Shown: piece after piece, positions 18,464-24,335 of the stretch
Position numbering within the stretch: the stretch's first letter is position 1
Layout: each line of letters opens with the position of its first letter
Origin: a virus
Direction: 5' to 3' (one strand)
Length of the DNA: 24,335 bases
Virus record (IMG/VR): IMGVR_UViG_3300046703_000335
Span: 1-24,335 of that record
Position numbers and translations under genes: made by a program
Notes under the pieces: generated by a model
The model's database searches: none
Seen by the model: the letters and a program-made list of their open reading frames with translations, nothing else
What the model was told of the DNA's origin: nothing

Positions 18464-19399
18464 TCGAGATATCGAAAATCTTGAAAGAAAATCGTAATAA
18501 GAGAATCTTATACCATCTTTTAGATCAGTCATAGACTTCCACCCCAATGAATGTATCTTGGAGGAATCGATAAGTTTTCGTGGGGTACCATCAAGTTTAG
18601 TAGGATCAGTAGTTATTTTACCTTGATACCCAACTACTTCTTTAATAACATCAGCAAGATCACGTATTCGTATTTCAATACCTGATCCAACATTAATGGT
18701 TTTATTTTCATTATAATTTTCCATCAGAAATAGACAAGCATCTGCCAGATCATCAACATAAAGAAACTCTCTTAATGGGTTTCCAGTTCCCCAGATCATC
18801 ACTTCCGGTGAATTATTGATCTTAGCGTCATGAATCCTCTTAAGAAGTGCTGGAAGAACATGAGAGTTCTCCGGATGATATGAATCTCCTACTCCGTAAA
18901 GATTAGTAGGCATACAACTTATGAAGTTAGTCCCATATTGTCGATTATAACTTTCACACATTATTATCCCAGCTATTTTTGCAAGAGCATAGGGAGCATT
19001 AGTAGGTTCAAGTTGTCCAGACATAAGACTATCTTCCTGGATCGGCTGAGGAGCATATTTTGGAAAAATACAGGAGCTACCTAAAAGCAATAGCTTTTTC
19101 ACAGCATTCTGGTATGAAGCTTCTATTATGTTATTCTGAATTTGAAGATTAATGTAAATAAATTCTGCTGGATAGGTATTATTTGCGTGAATACCGCCGA
19201 CTTTAGCTGCAGCTAAAAAAACATATTCCGGATTTGTTTTTTCGAAGAATTTAAAGGTAGAGTTCTGATTAGTAAGATCGAGTTCCTGATGGGTAGCAGT
19301 TATAACGTTCTCAAAGCCTTCAGTTTTAAGTCTTCTAACGATAGCTGAACCAACAAGGCCCGTATGACCTGCGACATAGATCTTATCTTTGATATTCAT
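18461..19399 (-). CDS. fcl: GDP-L-fucose synthase
   Basis: 312 residues, the usual length for the family. It is a short-chain dehydrogenase-type epimerase/reductase that turns GDP-4-keto-6-deoxy-mannose into GDP-L-fucose with NADPH in the cytosol. The Rossmann motif is AGHTGLVGS at 10-18. The catalytic set matches that of E. coli GMER with an offset of one: S108, C110, Y137, K141 (YALAK) and H180. AAAKVGGI at 63-70 and [15 protein letters not shown] are also family signatures. No GDP-mannose 4,6-dehydratase (gmd), which makes its substrate, is in the window, so that step must come from elsewhere in the phage or from the host. A hairpin overlaps its ribosome site. It supplies an activated sugar to the nearby glycosyltransferases (inference). 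Confidence 0.93.
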   Translation of the reverse strand: MNIKDKIYVAGHTGLVGSAIVRRLKTEGFENVITATHQELDLTNQNSTFKFFEKTNPEYVFLAAAKVGGIHANNTYPAEFIYINLQIQNNIIEASYQNAVKKLLLLGSSCIFPKYAPQPIQEDSLMSGQLEPTNAPYALAKIAGIIMCESYNRQYGTNFISCMPTNLYGVGDSYHPENSHVLPALLKRIHDAKINNSPEVMIWGTGNPLREFLYVDDLADACLFLMENYNENKTINVGSGIEIRIRDLADVIKEVVGYQGKITTDPTKLDGTPRKLIDSSKIHSLGWKSMTDLKDGIRFSYYDFLSRFSISR

Positions 19400-19403
19400 A
19401 TGA

Positions 19404-19431
19404 TATAATTCCTCCTATAGAAGGAATTATA
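19404..19431 (-). promoter_or_regulatory. Inverted repeat overlapping fcl ribosome site
   Basis: Ten-base arms (TATAATTCCT and AGGAATTATA in the transcript) with an eight-base loop. The ribosome site GGAGG straddles the loop end and the 3' arm, 11 bases before the ATG, so a folded hairpin would partly hide it. The stem has only three GC pairs, so it would be weak and might respond to temperature or ribosome traffic (inference). There is no U-tract, so a terminator is unlikely. Confidence 0.4.
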
Positions 19432-19446
19432 ATCAAAAGATTATTA
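19430..19446 (-). repeat. 17-nt intergenic motif, copy 2
   Basis: TAATAATCTTTTGATTA on the minus strand, three bases after the FkbM-like stop. It is the partner of 18447-18463. Its end overlaps the outer base pairs of the hairpin before fcl. Confidence 0.35.
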
Positions 19447-19448
19447 CA

Positions 19449-20126
19449 TTACGTTTTATAGATATCGTTACGTATAAATTCTGCATCTGACCATATCCAC
19501 TTTTCTGGCAACTGCTCATGTTCACAAGAAAACCCCAATAAATCCATATACTTTTTCATCTCAGGAAATAAAGATTGACCAGTATAAGTTTCTTGCCCCC
19601 ATATCTCGGTATGTATGATTTTAACATCTGACAAATTTCTACCGAGACTTCTCAAGGCAGAAAGTTCAGCACCCTGCAAATCCATCCATATTATATCAGG
19701 ATTAGGGATCTTAAAAGTCTCCTGCACATCAATAAGTCTCATACATGGTATCTCAATTTCATCCTGAACATATGTTTCATGTGGGTACGTCCCATTAGAA
19801 ACAAATATAGAGGATGCCTTTGGATTTCCGTCAGCCCATGAAGTTAGTGTTTTCTTTTGATTAATGGGATGGAATTTAACTAACCCAGTATGGTCATTTA
19901 TACATATTGGGATGAAAGTTATTCTTGGTTTATTTACTATGTTTTTTGCGCAATCATGAATACACGCTGGATTTGCTTCAAAAGAATATATCTGGGCATT
20001 AGTAAAATAATCAGCAAGTGCAATAGATTCTGTACAATCACCCGCCCCAACATCATATATGACTTTTATTGTATCCTTATCTAACCATTTACTTACCTTA
20101 GTTAAAAAAGCACTCGTTATTGACAT
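19449..20126 (-). CDS. FkbM-family methyltransferase
   Basis: 225 residues. The SAM-binding motif is VIYDVGAGDCTES at 22-34, with the acidic end of strand 2 at E50 (IYSFEANP). The FkbM signature IIWMDLQGAELSALRSLG lies at 145-162, followed by IHTEIW. FkbM-type enzymes (Methyltransf_21) O-methylate sugars or polyketide hydroxyls; next to fcl and glycosyltransferases a sugar target is the natural guess. The ATG shares a base with the TAA of the preceding small reading frame (TAATG). A GGGG within that frame may serve as its ribosome site. Confidence 0.85.
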   Translation of the reverse strand: MSITSAFLTKVSKWLDKDTIKVIYDVGAGDCTESIALADYFTNAQIYSFEANPACIHDCAKNIVNKPRITFIPICINDHTGLVKFHPINQKKTLTSWADGNPKASSIFVSNGTYPHETYVQDEIEIPCMRLIDVQETFKIPNPDIIWMDLQGAELSALRSLGRNLSDVKIIHTEIWGQETYTGQSLFPEMKKYMDLLGFSCEHEQLPEKWIWSDAEFIRNDIYKT

Positions 20127-20200
20127 TATGCTTTACCCCATTTAATAGATGAACATATTCTGTTTAAATTTTCTTCTACATTAGTTATATCGTTACCCAT
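20126..20200 (-). CDS. Possible 24-residue peptide coupled to FkbM gene
   Basis: ATG at 20200, TAA at 20126-20128, encoding MGNDITNVEENLNRICSSIK plus WGKA. It begins six bases after the stop of the methyltransferase gene and its stop overlaps the FkbM ATG as TAATG. An AAGG lies about ten bases upstream. It fills the only gap in this part of the cassette and may be a coupling leader or a small protein, but chance cannot be ruled out at this length. Confidence 0.35.
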   Translation of the reverse strand: MGNDITNVEENLNRICSSIKWGKA

Positions 20201-20205
20201 GCCTA

Positions 20206-20799
20206 TTAGCCTTTTTTAAAAAGTGTCTGTCTTCCTGTGAATACAATCTTATACCCTTCTTTTAAAGCCTCTTTAGCCACTAATCTACCCTTACCTCCCG
20301 GGGAATCAATCGCCATAATAAGCTCATTGTTGAAAAACTCTACATCCGTATCATCAATTAGTATTAAGCAATTAGGATTCATAATTTTTTTTGAGCAATG
20401 GTATGCTTCCAAATGCTTTTCAGGACTCTCTGGTAAATCTACATCCCAAGCATCTAAGTATAAAAGATCTATTTTTTTAGTATAGCTCTTTATATACTCT
20501 ATACCATCCTGACATGTGGCTGTGCAGGTATTAATCGAAAACTTTTTTAAGATTTCTCTTGATATATTAGTCACATTCTCACTTATATCAACAGTGTCTA
20601 ACTCGAATCCTGAATTAGCAAATAACGCTGTACTATGCCCATCGTTACAACATATATGACTATAGTCCTCTATATTATGATTTATAGGTTGTCTTGATGA
20701 ACCAATTTCTAATACCCTATTACCCCCAAGACTCTTAACTATGCTTATCGCTTCTTGGATATACTTATAGGGCCTATCCCTTTTGCTCTGATCTACCAT
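20206..20799 (-). CDS. Class I SAM-dependent methyltransferase (197 aa)
   Basis: A Rossmann-type methyltransferase fold is seen from RVLEIGSSRQ (28-37, motif I), LDTVDIS (67-73, acidic end of strand 2), KIDLLYLDAWDVD (109-121) and NCLILIDDTD (143-152). The YLDAWD and LIDD pair is typical of Methyltransf_24-like enzymes that modify sugars. The protein at 22192-22908 has the same order of motifs (DLLYIDTGDM, LVLIDD), so the two are probably paralogues. The ribosome site is weak (AAGG nine bases upstream). The substrate is unknown; context suggests a glycan. Confidence 0.75.
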   Translation of the reverse strand: MVDQSKRDRPYKYIQEAISIVKSLGGNRVLEIGSSRQPINHNIEDYSHICCNDGHSTALFANSGFELDTVDISENVTNISREILKKFSINTCTATCQDGIEYIKSYTKKIDLLYLDAWDVDLPESPEKHLEAYHCSKKIMNPNCLILIDDTDVEFFNNELIMAIDSPGGKGRLVAKEALKEGYKIVFTGRQTLFKKG

Positions 20800-20824
20800 T
20801 ATAATCTACCTTAATTAAATTTAT

Positions 20825-21016
20825 TTACCAAATAGTATTATTTACACACCAGGAATGAAGGGTAATTACATCATAATCTAAACTTTTTGAATTATTTATA
20901 ATTCCCTCTATCTCTTCATTTGTATAAACAGTGTCTAGGGGGTTTTCTTGAGGTTTGCCTCTAATTACTGTTTTTAGTTCCTTAAAGGCATAAAAACCAG
21001 GATGAAACTTATGCAT
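20825..21016 (-). CDS. C-terminal fragment of frameshifted glycosyltransferase
   Basis: 63 residues from ATG 21016 (MHKFHPGFYAFKELKTVIRG...). Read one base back from the gene before it, across a run of five G at 21020-21024, it continues that protein as EIYGG-YMHKFHPGFY. This matches how DUF6492-like proteins run on after their E-P-E-x-Y-G motif. It has no ribosome site of its own. It is therefore better read as the rest of that gene than as a separate protein. Confidence 0.6.
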   Translation of the reverse strand: MHKFHPGFYAFKELKTVIRGKPQENPLDTVYTNEEIEGIINNSKSLDYDVITLHSWCVNNTIW

Positions 21017-21594
21017 GTACCCCCATAAATTTCTGGTTCAGCAGGGTAGCATGTACTATCTATTACTTCTTGAGATTTTTTTATAAAGGATTCCACAGTA
21101 TAACCATGACTTTCCAACATTTCATTTATCATAGATTTACTGAAGAAGTTCATGTCTGCTACGAAAGAGTGCTCAAAAACCCTCCCAAACCCAAGCATTT
21201 TTTCTTGAAAGTTAAAATACTGTACATGATTGTGGGGAACAGAAGAATACCATATAGGTTTGTTCTCTTCCGTAAAAAAAGGAAGAGTTCTATTAACTAT
21301 GTTATCCGTATCTATTGTAACATAAAAATCATTTTTAGATACTTTCTGAAATAACTTAAGAAACTGCTGGTATATCCAACTTGGTCGATGTTTCCATAAA
21401 AGGGGGTTAACATCTAAGATATCCTTATCTAAGTAATAATGAATAGTATCATCTTGTACCCCTAAATCAATTTTAGTTGGAGTACATATGTAAATATTTT
21501 CATACCCAGGTACATTATCCTTAATAGCTCTTAGGGTATAGGGTAATTTTATATAATCTTTTTTTGCACAGCACAAGAAGATATCAAAAGTCAT
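20974..21594 (-). CDS. DUF6492-like glycosyltransferase, frameshifted near its C-terminus
   Basis: 206 residues as read. FDIFLCCAKKDY opens a GT-A-type fold, the DxD motif is DTDN in FYVTIDTDNIVNR at about 90-102, and EPEIYGG lies at 186-192. This order matches DUF6492-type putative glycosyltransferases. After residue 192 the frame turns into a short unrelated tail (TCISFILVFMPLRN). The expected continuation is in the -1 frame at 20825-21019, giving about 256 residues when joined. The start has GGAGG five bases upstream and overlaps the previous gene by 11 bases. The break could be a real mutation, a G-run sequencing error, phase variation or programmed -1 slippage; the sequence alone cannot decide. 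Confidence 0.75.
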   Translation of the reverse strand: MTFDIFLCCAKKDYIKLPYTLRAIKDNVPGYENIYICTPTKIDLGVQDDTIHYYLDKDILDVNPLLWKHRPSWIYQQFLKLFQKVSKNDFYVTIDTDNIVNRTLPFFTEENKPIWYSSVPHNHVQYFNFQEKMLGFGRVFEHSFVADMNFFSKSMINEMLESHGYTVESFIKKSQEVIDSTCYPAEPEIYGGTCISFILVFMPLRN

Positions 21595-22192
21595 TAAGAC
21601 CTCCAGAAATTAAATTGGTACCATTCTTTACCCAAAAAGTTGTACCTAAGTAGTCTTCCATAAATGTTATCTTAGTATAATTAGGAGGGACGACAATTCT
21701 ATCCCAACCATACATATTAGGAGATACATTAGTATCATGAGCAGCAATAATGTTAACTTTATTAAATAGCATGTTTACCATATCCGCTCTTAAATGGATT
21801 CCATAATCAACAAAAGCCAAATCATATGGTTCATAGTTTAAAGCCTTTTCTAAAATTAGCTGCAATTCCTTTGTATAGAGTGTCAAGTCACCCTGTACAC
21901 CTTTTTGACACATTTGATCTACTTTTATGAGTTCTTCAGAGCAAATAAAAGGCACTTGCACCCATTTTCCATTACTTTTTTCATTCTTGTACATAGAAGA
22001 ACACTTATCAAGCCATTCTTTGTGGTACGGATAAGCAATAACTTCTACAGAGCATACAAAATCGGAATTATCCAGAAAAAAACGAGTACCATCCCCTTCA
22101 CCAAATTCGAGTACTTTTTTAATATGATACCTGGCAAATAGTTCAATAAAACTTGGTATGTAACTCTGTGCATTAATAAAATCAAAAGCCAT
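21584..22192 (-). CDS. SAM-dependent methyltransferase-like protein (202 aa)
   Basis: KKVLEFGEGDGTRFFL at 25-40 is a SAM-binding glycine loop. SVEVIAYPYH at 48-57 supplies an acidic residue after strand 2, DLAFVDYGIHLRAD at 124-137 matches motif IV, and IIAAHDTN at 148-155 follows as strand 5. The remainder is less typical, so a non-methyltransferase SAM-fold role is possible. AGGAGG lies five bases before the ATG, inside the end of the preceding gene, and stop and start share a base (TAATG), so translation is coupled. It is the third methyltransferase-like protein of the cassette. Confidence 0.65.
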   Translation of the reverse strand: MAFDFINAQSYIPSFIELFARYHIKKVLEFGEGDGTRFFLDNSDFVCSVEVIAYPYHKEWLDKCSSMYKNEKSNGKWVQVPFICSEELIKVDQMCQKGVQGDLTLYTKELQLILEKALNYEPYDLAFVDYGIHLRADMVNMLFNKVNIIAAHDTNVSPNMYGWDRIVVPPNYTKITFMEDYLGTTFWVKNGTNLISGGLNDF

Positions 22193-22908
22193 TATAGCCT
22201 CCTTAACAATACTTGGTATTCATCGCATAATATAACAAAATTATTTTTTTGCAAATATGGCAGTGAGTATTTAGCTTTTCCTAACAAGCTCTCCTCAGCT
22301 GACAAAATGATTGGAGCTGGATTTCTTACATCATCAATTAGAACTAATCCTCCAATTGATATAATGTTACTATCAACTATTGCCTGAGCTTCTTTTAATT
22401 GATGCTGAGCAGTCTGTTCAATAGGGGTCATATCCCCAGTATCTATATATAATAAATCTATTTTTTTATGATATCTTGATTCAAATGTTTTTATGAAATT
22501 TACGGAATCTTCTACATGATAGGTAATTTTATTGGATAGGTGCCCTGTTACTACTTTAGATCTATTTATATGTGCTTCAGAAATATCAACAGTGTATACA
22601 GATACTCCGGAGTCAATAAACTCTTCCGCAGCAACTAAGGAAAATAAGCCCGCCCCCCAGTCCCAGTCTTCACATTTTTTAGGATTCCAATATATAGGAT
22701 CATCGCTATTGCATCCAGCTATTCCCCCGTGAACAAAACTCCTAATAGTCCCTAATTCTACAATTGTAGCCCCATTTATTGCTTTGAATAATTCAAATGC
22801 TTTTTTAAAAGTATGATATCTAAAGAGTGGGACTCTCCCAAAAAAACTTTTAAAGTCATAGCAAGAGGAGAGATTCTCATCCATAATATCTTTGTATACT
22901 TCAATCAT
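22192..22908 (-). CDS. Class I SAM-dependent methyltransferase (238 aa)
   Basis: I chose the ATG at 22908 over one at 22953 because AGAGGG lies six bases before it and it cuts the overlap with the preceding gene from 53 to 8 bases. The key parts are ATIVELGTIRSF at 47-58 (motif I), VYTVDIS at 104-110, KKIDLLYIDTGDM at 148-160 and GGLVLIDDVRNP at 186-197. It shares motif order with the protein at 20206-20799, and Methyltransf_24-like folding is likely. An insertion between motif I and strand 2 holds a Trp/Cys/Asp-rich patch (CEDWDWGAG). The acceptor is not known; a sugar of the same glycan is the reasonable guess. Confidence 0.75.
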   Translation of the reverse strand: MIEVYKDIMDENLSSCYDFKSFFGRVPLFRYHTFKKAFELFKAINGATIVELGTIRSFVHGGIAGCNSDDPIYWNPKKCEDWDWGAGLFSLVAAEEFIDSGVSVYTVDISEAHINRSKVVTGHLSNKITYHVEDSVNFIKTFESRYHKKIDLLYIDTGDMTPIEQTAQHQLKEAQAIVDSNIISIGGLVLIDDVRNPAPIILSAEESLLGKAKYSLPYLQKNNFVILCDEYQVLLRRL

Positions 22909-23875
22909 TTTGGACCCTCTCAGATATATTAAAAATTTTACTCCATTTTTCAAGCTGTACTATTTGATGCTTTTTACTGACAACTTCTAAATTTTTCTTT
23001 ATCTCTTCGTAATTTATATTTTTTACTTTCTTGGAGAGATCCTCCCATGAATTGAAGTAGACAAAAACATCCCTAAATTCCTCACAGTACCATTCTGAAT
23101 AACTTAGGTTAGCTACTTGAAAAGGAGGGGACCAAAAAAAGTTACCAGTACGGGACAGCTCTATTAGAAAATCACTTGAAGGGATAAAATATGGGATACC
23201 TAAGTTTATACCCTCAAATAACGCTAAGTTAGACCACGCATATGGAATGTGAATAACTCCTTTAAAATCCTGTAAATCTAAGGGACCACTATATCTTCCT
23301 GTGTAACATGGAATGCCCATGGATAAGCATTTATGAGGCAAGTTCATATAGATAGTGTCATTATGGTAAGGGGGTATAAAAAAACTTGATTTCTTATCCA
23401 CTGTTGTAGGGATACTTGTCAATAGCTCTTTTTGTGTAATACCCGATATAGGCTTTATAGTAAAGTCACTTAAATTTACCCCTCTTTGTCTTGCGTACAA
23501 GTACTCAAAAGGAGTATATGAAATTAACTTTACTTTTTCGCTATTAATGCTATTATTCCATAACGAAAAATATTCGGAATCCGGGAAACCATCTCTATTA
23601 GGATAATCAAACCTATTGCATATCCAGACAAGTAACTTACCTGAGTAGTTATTCTGGAGAAATATCCTTGATAGGGGTGCAGTGTCTGATGTTATAATAG
23701 TATCAAAAGTATTGAAATATTCTTTATGCTTTTCCCATATTGTTGCGGCGCTATCATGCGTGATAAGGTAATCCCAATCAGCCTGCATAACACTAACATC
23801 CAAGCCTAACAATTTGGCTACATTATTTATATCTCCTATGCAACCCTTATGGTAGCTAACATGTAGTATTTTCAT
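22901..23875 (-). CDS. GT-B-like glycosyltransferase (324 aa)
   Basis: The protein opens MKILHVSYHKGCIGD, a typical first strand and loop of GT-B enzymes. The C-terminal half has VIHIPYAWSNLALFEGINLG followed by IPYFIPS, which fits the donor-binding region of GT-B transferases with its conserved Glu (LFEG) and the following strand. Residues 80-130 and 160-200 have no motif that I can place in a numbered family. It is probably a soluble enzyme; no membrane helix or signal peptide is seen. The ATG overlaps the previous stop by four bases (ATGA) and a GGAG lies eight bases upstream. Together with the other transferases it indicates a multi-sugar glycan. Confidence 0.65.
   Translation of the reverse strand: MKILHVSYHKGCIGDINNVAKLLGLDVSVMQADWDYLITHDSAATIWEKHKEYFNTFDTIITSDTAPLSRIFLQNNYSGKLLVWICNRFDYPNRDGFPDSEYFSLWNNSINSEKVKLISYTPFEYLYARQRGVNLSDFTIKPISGITQKELLTSIPTTVDKKSSFFIPPYHNDTIYMNLPHKCLSMGIPCYTGRYSGPLDLQDFKGVIHIPYAWSNLALFEGINLGIPYFIPSSDFLIELSRTGNFFWSPPFQVANLSYSEWYCEEFRDVFVYFNSWEDLSKKVKNINYEEIKKNLEVVSKKHQIVQLEKWSKIFNISERVQND
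22915..22920 (-). promoter_or_regulatory. Shine-Dalgarno site deciding a downstream start
   Basis: AGAGGG on the minus strand, six bases before the ATG at 22908. It supports this start over the ATG at 22953, which lacks a comparable site. Confidence 0.65.
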
Positions 23876-24335
23876 CTAAATAGCTCCAGAATGCTGTTTA
23901 TTCTATTTATATAAGTGTGCTTATCTTTTACTAATTTCATTAGCTCAATAGCTTTTTTAGGAGAAGCACCTTCTTTTGCTTTACAATATAGAGTGTATGT
24001 ATTTTCATCATAGATAAGGCATTCATTAAATACCCTATTTACCGCTTTTGAATTAGTTATCCCTGTGTGCCCATAGCTAATATTCTTAAATATCCTGCAA
24101 GGTATGTAGCCCATCTCTACCTGAGGTATGCTACAAAGTTGAGGAGCGTATATTGATTCTTTTATTAGTTCAACATGTTGATCATTAGTTATAAAATTAG
24201 CGTGCCTCTTTAAATACCCAATATCCGTACCAGGTGTATATCCTCCATAAGCATGCACCTCTATTCCATCACTCCGGCACCCCTCAGAAAATCCTATAAG
24301 CTGGCTTCTTACATCATTGTACCCCCCATCAAGTA
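23872..24335 (-). CDS. C-terminal part of unknown protein, possibly glycosyltransferase-related (5' end beyond window)
   Basis: The minus-strand frame is open from the right edge, reading LDGGYNDVRSQLIGFSEG and onward, so the GTG at 24258 is very likely internal and the true start is outside. About 154 residues are visible. VHAYGGYTPGTDIGYLKRH and QVEMGYIPCRIFKNISYG with TNS after it look like the donor-binding end of a GT-B-type enzyme, but I cannot place it in a family. The last 45 residues are helical (KKAIELMKLVKDKHTYINRI). Its TGA overlaps the next gene as ATGA. It belongs to the same operon. Confidence 0.6.
   Translation of the reverse strand, partial: LDGGYNDVRSQLIGFSEGCRSDGIEVHAYGGYTPGTDIGYLKRHANFITNDQHVELIKESIYAPQLCSIPQVEMGYIPCRIFKNISYGHTGITNSKAVNRVFNECLIYDENTYTLYCKAKEGASPKKAIELMKLVKDKHTYINRINSILELFR

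Noticed and set aside
22909-22953. Longer start of the methyltransferase at 22953
   Set aside because: It would overlap the preceding gene by 53 bases and lacks a good ribosome site, while the ATG at 22908 has AGAGGG at six bases.
24256-24258. GTG at 24258 as the start of the right-edge gene
   Set aside because: The frame is open and protein-like through to the window edge, so the start is further upstream.
1-24335. Giant eukaryotic virus origin, suggested by collagen and RCC1 repeats
   Set aside because: Consistent Shine-Dalgarno sites, GTG/TTG starts and overlapping operon-style genes point to a virus of bacteria.
1-24335. Stop-codon reassignment as in some large phages
   Set aside because: TAA, TAG and TGA each end genes here at natural positions; no gene needs readthrough.

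Overview
The window is AT-rich and every supportable gene lies on the minus strand, so transcription runs from right to left. Most starts follow a recognisable Shine-Dalgarno site (AAGGAG, GGAGG, AGAGG), GTG and TTG are used as starts, and genes overlap by ATGA or TAATG. This is bacterial-type gene organisation. Together with several very large fibrous, repeat-built proteins and an HNH/VSR-like free-standing endonuclease, it suggests a tailed bacteriophage, probably one with a large genome. The host cannot be told from the sequence. TAA, TAG and TGA all serve as stops, so no recoding is needed.

Right part (about 18.4-24.3 kb): a tightly packed sugar-modification cassette. In transcription order it holds an unrecognised, possibly glycosyltransferase-related protein cut by the window edge, a GT-B-like glycosyltransferase, two SAM-dependent methyltransferase-like proteins, a DUF6492-like DxD glycosyltransferase broken by a one-base frameshift in a G run, another methyltransferase, a possible 24-residue peptide, an FkbM-type methyltransferase and GDP-L-fucose synthase (fcl).

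Middle (about 16.5-18.4 kb): a 160-residue protein with a phage-type amphipathic N-terminus, a small unknown protein with a TTG start, and a zinc-repeat endonuclease with a C-terminal PD-(D/E)XK/EDxHD-like domain.

Left part (1-16.5 kb): a fibre/appendage module. It holds two giant collagen-like proteins (1262 and 1084 residues), a seven-unit RCC1 propeller protein, a 261-residue unknown, an unusual GT8-GT9 two-domain glycosyltransferase lying between structural genes, a 686-residue Fn3/collagen-linker/beta-rich protein, and an unfinished protein (at least 1158 residues). That last protein carries blocks of exactly seven 42-residue units separated by GIGVTGP...LDV linkers.

Working model (inference): the left module builds host-facing or decorative fibres from collagen stalks and seven-bladed propellers. 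The glycosyltransferases, fucose supply and methyltransferases may make a methylated, fucose-containing glycan placed on the Thr-rich collagen stalks (the Thr sits in the Y position of G-X-Y, as in glycosylated BclA of Bacillus spores) or on another virion or host surface. No tRNA, CRISPR array, insertion sequence or replication gene was seen, and no gene-free stretch exceeds about 115 bases.
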